In this document: positions 1-11,165 of the stretch, in pieces
Layout: every line of letters begins with the position of its first letter
How positions within the stretch are numbered: position 1 is the stretch's first letter
Assembly: GCF_014633365.1 (NCBI RefSeq)
Contig: NC_068348.1
Coordinates: 930,001-994,000, forward strand
Length of the DNA stretch: 64,000 nt
From: Diospyros lotus
Lineage: Eukaryota; Streptophyta; Magnoliopsida; Ericales; Ebenaceae
Direction of reading: 5' to 3'
Program-made: the position numbers and the translations under genes
Notes under the pieces: model-generated
What the model was told of the DNA's origin: nothing
What the model saw: only the letters and a program-made list of their open reading frames with translations
Databases searched by the model: none

Positions 1-806
1 ATGTTTACTCCACAACCACCATCTGATTATTTTTCCAAAATGGCAGTATTTAATTATTCTCTCTGTTTTGTTCTTCTAACCCCCTATTTGTACCGAGAGG
101 TCTTTACAATTTAGATAATATATAGAAATATAAAGACTACATAATGGGGGACAAACTACCCTTATTGTTTACACAAAATCGAGAGTAGGATTCCCATTAC
201 GAGAAGCATGGACTGTTGTAGGTAAAGTAACTGGACCTTACCTCTAATTTCTTAGCAATTTTGCCACTTATGCAAGCTAGGGATATTAGGCTAGCGACCT
301 GGGTGGTTCAACGAACTGAAAAATATTGTTGGGAGCTCGTTAACCGATTGCTGGGAACTTCTCGGGAGCTCGCTTTACGAGTTTCGAATTTCGATGGTGA
401 TTGGACTTTTCTTGGCGAGGTTGTCTGGGCCTTCTCAGCTTTGGGTGATTGGACCGGTCCATCCATCGGACCGACTCTGGCTCAAATGGAGTGATACAAG
501 AAATACATATAACACTAATATTCTATATATTATTATGATAATATTATTATTAACTAATATACAACTAATATTTTATATATAATTGTTATATATATTATTA
601 AAGAATTAATTAATAATTAAAAATTTAAAAATAAGGGAGAGTGTGAAAAAAGTTGGGGTCAACTTGGTTCTCAATTCACCGGTCTGATCGGATTTTGATC
701 GGATTGAAGGAGATTTGATTTTTTATATCAAATCAGATTGAATAGGCCATCAATTCTCAATTAAATGAGTCTGTTCAACTTATTCGATCCGATTTTTAAA
801 ACAATG
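1..806. mobile_element. hAT-like non-autonomous element, right part, copy A
   Basis: Right portion of the element seen whole in copy B at 31,357-32,104. It ends at 806 in an inverted-repeat end of the type ATTTTTAAAACAATG and is followed by CTTTCAAT (807-814), the 8-bp target-site duplication that also brackets copy B. Relative to copy B it contains about 330 extra bases (16-345). No long coding region is visible; short ORFs here are not convincing. Confidence 0.6.
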
Positions 807-1339
807 CTTTCAATTCTACACGATAAGTCGAGGGGGATTGTTCCCGGAATATTCGGACTAACACGATAGTGAAAATTTGATGGTAATTTCTAGATGACTT
901 TGGACTTAGTTTATTCTAAGATAAAATTATGAAAAAAAAAATTCCAAAAAGTAGGCCCCACATGGCCATTAGAAAGACCTCGCTCGGCTTTGATATTTTG
1001 TGAGGAGTTTTTATAGCCCCAACCTAGCTAGCCAGGGGATTTCCTAGACTTGCCAGAAATTCTACTAAGGATTGGGTTGCTTAATTTGTAATCAATTCAA
1101 ATTTCGTTAAATTAGAAAAATTCTCTTCTTTTAACTCTTTGAAAGATGGTCCTTAAAAGAGTAATGTTAATCCTCTTAATTTGTCTAAGATAATAACTTA
1201 TATATGTTATCGAACGAGGAGATTTAATTCTAGGTTAACGATTATCTCCACATGAATATAAAAGAAAAGAATTTTTTCTCTGGGTTAAGCATTCAATTAC
1301 TCTCAATTTTACTTCTAAGTTATTTCAAACCCTTAAATT

Positions 1340-2531
1340 TAGGGTTGGCAATGGTTTGGTTTGGTTTTGATTTTTATCAAAATCATAATCAAATCAAACT
1401 TAAATTACTAAAACCAAAACCAAACCATTACCCATTTGGTTTTAAAAATTTAAAACCATAACCAAACCGTTCGATTTTGATTCGGTTTCGGTTTAACCAT
1501 GATTTTTTTAGTTTAATCCATATCAACAAACAAAGACAAATAGCATCCATAAAATTTTTTGATAATTTCACAACAAACAAAGATAAATTCTAATAAAGTT
1601 ACATTATTCTTGCATAAAGTTACAAAACTTATTGGATATAAAATCACATTTTCAAACCTACAATTGTTAAGATCAATAAATTAATATGTGCATAATTAAA
1701 TTGTAATTTAAACTAAAAAAAATTAGCTACGAAAGTTAATACCTTCATCAACAACATTAATATATTCTTCGTAAATTGATGCATATCCATCTGAAATGAA
1801 TGAGCCAACTCCATCTAACAAAATTATAAATATAAAAAATAAATTAATATGAAGAGAGATGAGGCAGAGAGCGAGAGGCAGCGAGGGTGAGAGAGATCCA
1901 GGGCTAGCGAGAGTAAGAGGGGCCGAGCCCTAGCGAGAGCAAGAGAGATCTAGTGAGGGCGAGTGAGAGCAAGAGAGATGCAGAGAACGAGGGCGATTGG
2001 CGAGCTCGTGCGGATGAGCAAGAGAAATGAGGCAAAAAGGGTGAGAGAGATTGAGGGAAAGCGAGAGCAGGGGCCGAGCCCTAGCGAGAGCAAGAGAGAT
2101 CCAGCGAGGGCGAGCGAGAGCAAGAAACAAGCAGAGAGCAAAGGCGAGGGCGGGCGGACGAGCGAGAGGCAGCGAGGATAAGAGAGAGTGAGAGCGAGGT
2201 TGAGAGAGGAAGGAGAAGAGAAGGGGAGAAGGGTTTGCAAGCAAGGCAATTAGGCTGGGCTCAGGTGGGCAGGGTTGTATATAATATATATTATATATAC
2301 ATATTATATTATATATATATTCGATTCGATTCGGTTACCCACCATTTGGTTCGGTTTCGATTCGGGTTTTGGTTTGATTTTAGTGAAAACCATAACCAAA
2401 CCATACCCATTAAAACAGTGTTCGATTTTTCCCTGATTCAAATCATTACCCAGTCAAACGATTTTTAACCGCGTTGATCGATTCAATTTCGATTCGATTC
2501 CCCACGATTTAAATTACAATTGTCATCCCTA
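1340..2531. mobile_element. hAT-like element with purine-rich core, copy A
   Basis: The ends are inverted (TAGGGTTGGCAAT on the left, complement of TAGGGATGACAATT on the right). They are flanked by CTTAAATT (1332-1339) and CTTAAACC (2532-2539), an imperfect 8-bp target duplication. Just inside both ends are AACCAAACC/GGTTTGGTT-type motifs. The centre (about 1850-2230) is a degenerate GAGAGCGAG-rich tract that produces long low-complexity ORFs on both strands; I do not regard these as genes. No transposase is visible. Confidence 0.6.
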
Positions 2532-2540
2532 CTTAAACCT

Positions 2541-2643
2541 CATCTCTATTATTTGATCGAGACTTGACTTAAAATCGTATCTATTCAAATTCTCATCTCT
2601 ATTATTTGATCGAGACTTGACTTAAAATCGTATCTATTCAAAT
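2541..2643. repeat. Tandem duplication, 53-bp unit, two copies (copy A only)
   Basis: Two near-perfect units (2541-2590 and 2594-2643) contain CATCTCTATTATTTGATCGA and end in TATTCAAAT. The equivalent place in copy B (about 33,836-33,886) has a single unit, so this expansion followed the segmental duplication. It lies about 330 bp upstream of the thaumatin-like gene's TATA-like box. Confidence 0.85.
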
Positions 2644-2973
2644 AGCAATATCCATAAAAAAAATATATACTATTCGATTCGCCACTTATCAAATTAAACC
2701 ATTTTCTCCTGCTTTTCTCATTTTTGGGGCCCACCCTTTTTAGGGCCTAGCCACAGGCATCCGTGGTTGAGCCGGCAGCCCCGGCACCGTAGAACTGTAG
2801 AAGGCAGGTTTGCAAGCCTAACTCTATGTCGTGTCCATTGATGATTGGCATCTGGCATCTGGGCTAACCTGCAATTCCCTAACTTTGCACATCTCTCACA
2901 GACTTTGAACTTTCCAAGCGTGACCGGCAGCTGATTACAAATCAAAAACCCATCTCTAGCCGCGCGCCATGAA

Positions 2974-2981
2974 TCTATAAG
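2974..2981 (+). promoter_or_regulatory. Candidate TATA box of thaumatin-like gene, copy A
   Basis: TCTATAAG lies about 105 bp upstream of the ATG at 3086, followed by an A/C-rich leader without an upstream ATG. It is conserved in copy B at 34,219-34,226. A GC-rich AGCCGCGCGCC stretch sits immediately upstream; it resembles, but is not, a canonical GCC box. The transcription start is not known. Confidence 0.45.
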
Positions 2982-3085
2982 AACCCAAAGATGTAAGCTC
3001 TCAAAGCACCCATCATCAATCCAACCAAATTGAACCCAGAAACCTCTTTGGTTGATTTGCTTCCCGCTGTTGATTGGTTTCCAAA

Positions 3086-3778
3086 ATGAGGAGTTTCGCC
3101 TTCTTGTTGCCGCTTCTCGTCACCTTCTGCATGGTGGCGCCTCGTTCCGACGCCGCCACCTTCGACATCCTAAACAAATGCACCTACACAGTCTGGGCCG
3201 CCGCCAACGCCCCCTCCTACCAAGGCGGAGGCAAGCGGCTCGACCCCGGCCAGTCATGGAACATCAACGTTCCCCCCGGCACCGTCCAAGCCCGCATCTG
3301 GGGCCGCACCAACTGCAACTTCGACGGCAACGGCCAGGGCAGCTGCAAGACCGGCAACTGCGACGGCGGCCTCAAATGCAAAGGCTACGGCAGCCCGCCC
3401 AACACGCTCGCCGAGTTCGCCCTCAACCGACCTAACAACCTCGACTTCGTCGACATCTCCAACGTTGACGGATTCAACATCCCGATGGAATTCAGCCCCG
3501 TCAAAGCCGGCACCTGCAAGGATCTCCGGTGCACAGCCGACATTGTCCGCCAGTGCCCGGCGGAGCTGAAGGCTCCCGGAGGCTGCAACAACCCCTGCAC
3601 GGTGTACAAGACCAATAAGTATTGCTGCACCAACGGGCAGGGGAGCTGCGGCCCGACGCCGTTGTCGAAGTTCTTCAAGGAACGGTGCCCAGATGCTTAC
3701 AGCTACCCGCAGGACGACCCGACGAGCTTGTTCACTTGCCCGGCTGGGACCAACTACAAGGTCATCTTCTGCCCGTGA
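3086..3778 (+). CDS. Thaumatin-like / osmotin-like protein (PR-5), copy A
   Basis: Intronless 230-aa pathogenesis-related family 5 protein. The first ATG is at 3086; an upstream in-frame TTG at 3074 was not used. Residues 1-27 are a signal peptide (hydrophobic core [11 protein letters not shown], cleavage near SDA-A/TFDI), so the product is expected to be secreted or vacuolar. The mature part has the full set of 16 cysteines (eight disulphides), ending in FCP. The thaumatin signature is present as [10 protein letters not shown], with Asn where the pattern usually has Asp. Acidic-cleft residues are recognisable in RIWGR, AEF, DFVDIS and TADI. Family members bind fungal cell-wall glucans or membranes; activity here is inferred. 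The coding sequence is strikingly GC-rich against AT-rich flanks. One synonymous change (GGA at 3578-3580) separates it from copy B. Confidence 0.97.
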   Translation: MRSFAFLLPLLVTFCMVAPRSDAATFDILNKCTYTVWAAANAPSYQGGGKRLDPGQSWNINVPPGTVQARIWGRTNCNFDGNGQGSCKTGNCDGGLKCKGYGSPPNTLAEFALNRPNNLDFVDISNVDGFNIPMEFSPVKAGTCKDLRCTADIVRQCPAELKAPGGCNNPCTVYKTNKYCCTNGQGSCGPTPLSKFFKERCPDAYSYPQDDPTSLFTCPAGTNYKVIFCP

Positions 3779-4448
3779 ACATCATGAAGCTTTTCTCCAT
3801 CGCCGGCTTCCATTGCGGAATCTACCGGGAAAGTATTATATACATATATATATATATATACATGTATAAGATCGATCTCACTGGCTCGTTTGAAGGTTTT
3901 GTGAGATTTGATCATTAGAGAGTGTAGTACAATAAATTTTGTGCACACGTGGTGTTGTGCACAGTGGAGTTTTCATGCAATTATAGCAAATAAATATATA
4001 AGAAAATTAATTATTACTTAAATACTTTTATTAATTTTATATATTGATGTGTTATATATTTATATTGATATGATATAAAATATAATATATTAATATAAGA
4101 AAAGAAAAACAACAACATGAATAAAGAAATGGATGTCTCAATTTATATGGCTTCCCACATCACTTCATACATAATAAGAATTTTATAAAAAATTAACGAT
4201 TAAAGATAAATATTCAGTCAATTCAATTAATGTCATAATTAAAATAATTAAACTTATATAAAAAATTAAACTATTGGTGAAAAACGACATCATTTAACAT
4301 TTTGATCAATTCAATTATTTTAATTTTTTTAATATAAAAAATAATTAAATTAAAATTATTAAATTTAAAAATCAAATCTAACGCAAACCGAACTGAAATT
4401 TTTTATTTTGAAGAAACGCATTGACTTGAACGAAGCGGCGTCCCATTT
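3779..4448. other. 3' flank of thaumatin-like gene, AT-rich, no gene
   Basis: The 3' region starts with a (TA)n tract (about 3837-3860) and becomes very AT-rich. I see no coding region or RNA gene. It is collinear with copy B, except that copy B carries an LTR and a 110-bp repeat in the equivalent stretch. Confidence 0.7.
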
Positions 4449-4457
4449 TAAGTTTTA
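4449..4457. repeat. MULE target-site duplication, left
   Basis: TAAGTTTTA, identical to 11,740-11,748, immediately outside the left terminal inverted repeat. Confidence 0.9.
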
Positions 4458-4819
4458 GGGAAATTCTATTCGCAGCCAGCTTTTTACTCTTCGCATCCAT
4501 AATTAAAATAAATTTAATAATTACTCTCCGTAACCAGAATTATTACTTGTTGCAGTCAGTTATATTCCAAAATTGCCCTCATATATCCATACATCTCTAT
4601 CGCAACTCACCATCGTTCTCTACAGCATTTGTGGCTCTCTGCAACCTCCACTCGCCTTCGTCGCTTCCCTACAGCCGCACTCGCCGCCGTCGCCTTCCCC
4701 ACAGCCGCTTGTCTCTGTTGTGCACTTGGTGAGGTAATTTTTACTTACATGTTTTGATTTTTTGGGTTGGAAGATTTGAACTTGGAGACTAGAAAGGGAG
4801 AGATTGGATGGGCCAAGGG

Positions 4820-5560
4820 TGGTGGCCGCCTGGGTTCGGAGGCGGTGGCGGTCGCCTGGGTTCAGAGACGGTGGCGGTCGCCTCCGAACCGTGGGTTCGA
4901 TCGGGCAGTCGGAGGCGATTGGCGCCTCCAAAACTCAGGTTTCAAAGGCATGCGCTGCCTCCGAACTCTAGAGTTCGAAGGCAGAGCATGCCTCCGAACC
5001 TTGGAGTTTGGAGGCGACTAGCGCCTCCGAACCCTTTAATTTATTTTTTTTTATTTTTTATTTTTTATACAAATATTTGAAAAAACTTAATTTTTTAATT
5101 AAATAATGCTAATTAACATTTTTTTTATACTTAATTTTTTATTTAAGTATTGGAGTTGAATAATTTAATTTTTAATACAAACAAATACATATTTTTTTAC
5201 TTATTTTTTCTAATCTAATAATGGATTTCCCCAACTCATGGGTTCGGGGAACATATCTTTTATATTTTATATTTTATTTAATTGTATTAACATATTTTTT
5301 ATATAACATATTTTATATTAACATATTTTTTTATACTTAATTATTTATTTAAGTATTGGATTCGAATAATTTAATTTTTTTAAAAAATAAATATATATTT
5401 TGTCGAAACTTTATTTAATACCTGTGTTTCCCAAACTCTGGAGTTCGGGAAACACTAGTTTCCCGAACTCTAGAGTTCAGGGAAGCTGGAATTTCCTGAA
5501 CTCTAGGATTCAGGAAATATGGATTTTCCTAAATCCTGGGTTTCCGAGGCGCGATGGGTC
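4820..5560. repeat. Left subterminal hairpin cluster of the MULE
   Basis: A series of short imperfect palindromes built on CCGAAC...GTTCGG. Clear members are near 4957-4982 and at 5427-5452, 5459-5484 and 5492-5517, for example TCCCGAACTCTAGAGTTC. Related motifs recur at the other end of the element (10,990-11,160). Such subterminal repeats may be transposase-binding sites or could form hairpins; function is inference. Short ORFs here (4767-5080) are low-complexity and not supported. Confidence 0.6.
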
Positions 5561-5646
5561 ATTGTAATGTTAATAATTTTTGTTTAATAATTTTTTTATT
5601 GTAATGTTCTGTTTAATATTATTTATTTTTGTGTTATTTTGTAGGT

Positions 5647-7734
5647 ATGGTACGTGGTAGAAAAGGTGAAGCTTCTTCATCTTGGCAGCCTTCTTCTTCT
5701 CGGGAGCGTCCTATTGCATCGACCAAAAGAAGAAGGAGGATCGAGAGTTCTAGTGAACCGCCTATTTCAGAGGCGATAGAAGAGGCAGTAGTAGATTATG
5801 CGACACCAGTTGAGGAGCATCCCAACCCTAATCAAGGGGAAGCAACTGATCAACCATCTTCCTCTTAGCACGATGATATTTTTGAACCACTACCCGGGGG
5901 CCCTATTGATAGATCCATTCTAAAAAGTTTTAAAAATCATGTTGCATTTGCAATATGAGCAAGAGAGGTAAGTTATATTAATTTTTTTAATATTTATCTT
6001 TATAATTTAAATAATTACGTGCTGTAAGTTTCTATAATTTAAATAATTAGGTATTTGATTTTTTTAACAGGAAAGAGGCATATTGAAATGTAGAAGTCAT
6101 GGTCTTAAAATTCCTGAATGGCCATTGGATAATCAGCCTCGTGTTCGTGATATTGTTATAGGGTCTAGTTTCTCACCATTGCTAGAGTGTACTTATCGAT
6201 ATACAAATCATGCTATAGTCTCAGTATTTACAAAGAGATGGCAGCCTGAGACTAATACATTTCATTTTCCGTTTGGAGAGATAAGTATAACATTATATAA
6301 TGTTACTGCTATTTTGAAGATTCCAGTAACCGGAAGATCTGTATCTGTGCCTCATCATTTGACACCTAATGAAGCTAGTGATTTATTATGTAGGTTACTT
6401 GGGGTTTCATTAGATGTAGCAACACAACAAATTAGAGAGAATCAATGAGCATTTGTAAAATTAGATTAGTTGAAAAGAACATTTTTGCATCTACCAAATG
6501 AGATTTCGAATGAAGAGATTGAATATATTAGTAGAGCATATCTATTATTTTTATTAGGTTGTACTTTATTTGTAGATAAGAGTGGAACATTAATTTCAGT
6601 AGCGTATTTAACATTATTAGATGATTTAAGTATGATCAGTAATTATGCATGGGGAGCTGCTTGTCTCGCATATTTGTATCGACAACTCGGCATTGCTACT
6701 AGACGAGAGGTGAAGAGTATCGCTGGATATCTTACCTTACTTGAGGTAATTATTTAATTTCATAATTTTATATCATATATTTATATATATTTAATATAAT
6801 TATTTATATTAAATTTACAGGCATGAGTGTACGAACATTTTTCTTTTACTAGAATTAAATGTAACTTCTTATATAGTGACGATCAACCACGAGTTCTCCG
6901 TTGGATACCTGTTCGTGATACTGATTCTTTACAATCTATTAGGGAGCAGATCGATACTTTATCACCGGATGAGGTATTTATCATATATATGATTTGCAAG
7001 TTAATTAATATATTATAAAATTTAATTTTAAACTAAATAATATTTACAGTTGATTTGGACGCTGTACCGGAGGGTTCAGGCACACCACCCATTTTCAGAA
7101 ATTACATTTTTCTCAGGTTGTCTGAAATGTGAAAATATTATAGAACCATATCATCCTGAAAGAGTTTTACGACAATTTGGGCATGTGCAAACTATTTCTC
7201 CTCCCCCATTATCACCTGTTAAAGCTAGGCGGGGTCCGGGTACGACTTCATATCGGGTAATTTATACATTTATTGATGATATTTGAAATCGATGGGACAT
7301 GCATTTATTACCACCACGTCGACGTGGTAAATATTCTAAATTTTCATGGCATTTTACACCTGAATATTTAACGTGGTATGGAGCTATTACACATCCAATT
7401 GTACAAAATCCTATACATCGATCAAGTTTTGATAGAGGTGCAGAAGATATGCTCAATCTTGCTGAATCAGTAAGTTTTTAAATTATATTTAAGTTATTAC
7501 TGAATTTAGTTTATTTAAATTAAAAAAATTGATATAATTATTTTTTTTTTGCAGCGTAATCGACTAGCATTATATACTCTCGACCAGACCATATCAAGTA
7601 CAGAGCCTGTATCTGCTGATGAATGGAAAGAGACATGTCTTGGGGTGAATACCATTCTAGGCTCTCAGCATGGCTTCGATCCTGATGTTGATAATATTGG
7701 AGCATCGACATCTGGTACATCTCCTCCAAGATAA
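5647..7734 (+). pseudogene. Plant mobile domain (PMD, MAIN/MAIL1-like) gene, broken, within MULE
   Basis: Apparent exons run from ATG 5647 to the TAA after 7731, with plant-type splice signals between blocks (introns near 5970-6069, 6746-6820, 6975-7049 and 7473-7553). The N-terminus is Ser/Arg-rich and basic (KRRRR). The second block resembles the PMD fold: HGLKIPEWPLDNQ, FHFPFGEISITLYNV, then NYAWGAACLAYLYRQLG. Later blocks have QPRVLRWIPV and WHFTPEYLTWY, as in MAIN/PP7-long-form homologues. In-frame stops occur at 5866 (TAG), 5956 (TGA), 6446 (TGA), 6467 (TAG), 6824 (TGA) and 7284 (TGA). Most stand where relatives have Trp. PMD proteins act in silencing or gene expression and are known from transposons; this copy should not make a full protein. 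Confidence 0.8.
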
Positions 7735-8078
7735 TTAATATCAAGTTCACTTGGGAGTAATTATAGCACTGAGTTGCTTATAGTTGTTGTTTATAGTTGT
7801 AATTCGTAAATTATAATTTTGGATTATGTATAACTTGTAATAATATTTTATTTTAATATTTACTGTTAAAATTTTATTATGATTTATCTAATTTTAATTC
7901 CATTTACACAAAAATTAAAAGAATAAATTAATGAAACAAAGAAATATAACTTTGTGCAATTTTGGCACTTCTAACAAAATAAAGAAATATTACAAACAAA
8001 TATTGTAAAATATACACATTCTTCATTCATCAATTAAATCAAAATTATATAATGTAAAACATACACATTGGTTATTCA

Positions 8079-10930
8079 TCATTCATCAATTAAATCAAAA
8101 ACATCATTTGTAATAACATTTTTATTAATAAGAGACAGGAATAGTTGAATTCGAGTTATATATGGTGTTTCTCATTCACGTGCAATATCATATCGATATT
8201 TATGCCAATTGCGTGCAACCGAAGGAATTAGTGAGCCCGATTTAAAAAACACCTAACAAAATGATAAGACAATATTGTTAGTACCAAATTTATATTAACA
8301 TAATTATAGGAATATATAAATAAATTATTAAATAATAATACATGTACAAAATGACAATCATCCACAAAACCAATAGTAATAATTCTATGTTGTATAACTG
8401 AAAGGGCGACTGATCTCAATGAAAGGTAGGTAAGACACTGCATTCGAGATAAATGAACCAACACAACATTATATTTTGAGGCAATCAAATGACCCATGTC
8501 AGGTAAAGTCATCCAATGTTGAGGAGGTGCAACACACTCAAAACAAGAAAGTGTGTGCATTAACTTATCTACACGCATAGCAAATCTGTATAACTCTATA
8601 TACTCATCACGAAGAGTATGCAACTATCCAATCAGATTCATACGAATATCCCTCCAGTTGTGCTCACTCATTCCAAGTAACGCAGCAATAGCACGAAATC
8701 CACAATGTCCATCCAACTCCACATTAACAATATTATGTATAAAATGATGTATATTTGATGGGAACGAAGCATCATAGCCTAGCAATCTGTGTTTGACACT
8801 GGTACAATAAAGTTTACCTTCATTTGGTGTCTTAACTGAGCGCTGTGTTGTTGGAGATGTACTGTCATGAATAGACTATATTATTTCAAAATATGATGGA
8901 TCACGTCGAGTGGATGTATCAACCTGAATTTTATTCTTTAATGATGGCTTACCTTTTGTCCGAACTTTCACATTTGGTGGGATCAATAAAGTCATAGCTG
9001 GATCTATTAATTCTCTCAACTTCTGTTTTAATACGATTTTACCTCCTGCTGGTTCTGACTGAAATATATTATATATACTTTCTAACTCTGGATCAATAGT
9101 TAACACTGAGCACACATTAACAGTCTGCACTAAATCTAATTTTGTCCAATAAGGATGCACAAATGATAAAGGAATTGGTCGTCCCTCCATCATTAATTCT
9201 GCAATTTCATGTGCACAAGGTAAACCATATGTGCTTCTTATCACACATCCACATGCAACCTTATCCACCCCAATTTTTTGAGCTATCTGTGTTTGCTTTA
9301 ACACCATATTCATTGCATTTCTTGATATAATACCTCTCAATTCTCTAAAAAAATTTTGCCTGAAATTATGTTGTACCAACATTAAACTCTTCTCAAAAGA
9401 CCCATTGATCTCAGTATGTTGCAACTCAATAAGAGAATTGATAATTTTCCATGATGACTCAAAGTCACCTTGAGATGATCCCAGATATCTCTTCAGCTTC
9501 GCATATGCACTCTCAGACCTTTGAATAAAAGCATAAGCAGTATTAGATTAATTAGAGATATTATAATAAAAATAATAACAACAACATTTGAGTTTACTAA
9601 AGAATACCTATTAGTAGTAACATTGCCAAAATGTAATACTTTATTTGTTCACGCTGCAATAAATTTTTCTTTATAATCATTCAGCCATGTCTTTCTCACA
9701 TAATCAAATGCTTCTTCATATGCATGATACTCAACCATTAAGTCACAAAGTAGACGTTCATACTCAATCTCAGTAGAGGCAAAAACAAGAAGATTCCACT
9801 GTAACATAAACTTCTCCTATGTCTTCTTTCTATTAAAAAATTTCTTACACTTAAGCAAGTACATTTTTTGATATATGCCACCTACATAATAAGGTCGTCG
9901 TACTTGGAAAGACTTTATGTATTGTATTCATCAATGCTAATTTTCTATCAGTGACAACTACTCCTGAAAATGTATTAGATCCCATCACATTCTTTAATCT
10001 CTCCATAGCCCATGTGTAGTTATCCTCATATTCATGGTTCATAAATACAAATGCAATAGGAAAAGTTAACTCAGTGGATGTCACACCAACAATCTCAAGA
10101 AGTGGATACCTATACCTGTTAGTTTTGTATGTACAGTCCATTATTAAGACATGTGGAAATACTTTTAATAAATCTATAGACATCGGATGTGCCCAAAACA
10201 AGTCTGCAATACAATCTGTTGATCCATCGCTTCTATGTCACTCCACATAATTACATTCTCTTAATTTCTTCATCAACTGTTGCATTTGTGATCTACCACC
10301 TTTCTCAATAAGTTTGTATCTTTGACGCGCATTATATATAGTTTTGATAGTAGTAACATTATTTTCATCCTCTGCCTTTAGGCTCATCAAAATATTTCTA
10401 GGTTTGACGAGATTCTCAGACATTGTTTTTAAAATTACTTTCTCTTTTTCTGTAAGCCTCCCTGCATATGAATGACCCTCCAGTTGAACTACTAGTGCAT
10501 GGTTGTACAGTCCACACACAACTTTCAACTCCCACTGCTCAAATTTCATACCAAGTAATTCAAACGGACAATCACACTTTTTTGAACCTATGTTCTTGCG
10601 TTTTAATTCTCCTATTGTTTCTTCTATCCTTTTCGATGGTCTATACTTTCCACTACGTTCACAAGCAAGACGAACTCTAGATTTTTTTCTAGGGCCCCCA
10701 GATTCTAAACTCTTGATCACAATCACAATTCCATTTTCTTTTCCAATTTTCTTAGCTCATCCAATAAGTGCTTCTCTAGTATCAAATAGTTAATATAACA
10801 AAAAAACATTTAGATATATTTTTTTCTATAATTATATATTTCAAACAAAATTATTAAAAATCTATCATACCTGATTAGTAGTAAATTGTTCAATAACATC
10901 AAATTGCTGGATTGGACAATTCGATTCCTA
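8079..10930 (-). pseudogene. MULE transposase with SWIM finger and C-terminal OTU protease domain, broken
   Basis: Reading leftwards from about 10,930: an N-terminal DNA-binding region (ALIG, then KKIGKENG, CDCPFEL, GHSYAGRL); the MULE catalytic region (FPHVLIMDCTYKTNRY, TDRKLALMNTIHKVFP, LLCRWHISKNVL); a SWIM zinc finger (CGCVIRSTYGLPCAHEIAEL, 9300-9180); then an OTU cysteine-protease-like domain (LDGHCGFRAIAALLG with the Cys, and HFVHV with the His, 8730-8340). The frame is broken by stops at 10,757, 10,238, 9817, 9649, 8876, about 8624 and 8172, and by a one-base shift near 9866. Five of these stops sit at expected Trp positions. The transposase-OTU fusion is inferred from continuity of order and strand; a short intron precedes the last block (8252-8170). 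Confidence 0.82.
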
Positions 10931-10979
10931 TAAAAAAATCAATAAAATAAAACAAAGATTGTAACCGTAATTTGAAAAT

Positions 10980-11165
10980 GAAAAAACCATATTTCCAGAA
11001 ACATTCGGGAAGTCCCAACTTTTCTGAACGCTAGGGTCGGGGAGACTTCCGAAGGCCGGGGTTCAGGGAAGGCTAGATGTCCCGAACGTTGGCGTTCGGG
11101 GAGTTTAACCTTCCTCGAAGGCTGGCATTCCCCCAACTCCCACGTTCGGGAAGGCTCGCCACTTA
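10980..11165. repeat. Right subterminal hairpin cluster of the MULE
   Basis: GC-rich patch with repeated inverted motifs such as TCCCGAACGTTGGCGTTCGG, related to the left cluster at 4820-5560. The ORF across it (10,939-11,199, minus) is low-complexity and probably not a gene. Confidence 0.55.

Noticed and set aside
1930..2249. Pairs of about 100-aa Ser/Leu/Arg-rich ORFs on opposite strands (also 33,228-33,553)
   Set aside because: Produced by a GAGAGCGAG-type purine tract; no start context, no domain, and frames differ between the duplicates.
3052..3918. Overlapping ORFs on both strands of the thaumatin-like gene (also at 34,297-35,265)
   Set aside because: They are shadow frames caused by the GC-rich coding sequence; they lack domains, and the main frame is a perfect PR-5 protein.
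5647..7734. PMD gene as a functional host MAIN/MAIL1 gene
   Set aside because: It lies between MULE termini with a 9-bp duplication and has six in-frame stops.
5647..10759. Stop-codon reassignment or programmed recoding to explain stops at Trp positions
   Set aside because: Both TGA and TAG are involved, nearby genes use normal termination, and a plant nuclear genome has no known reassignment; mutation of an inactive element is simpler.
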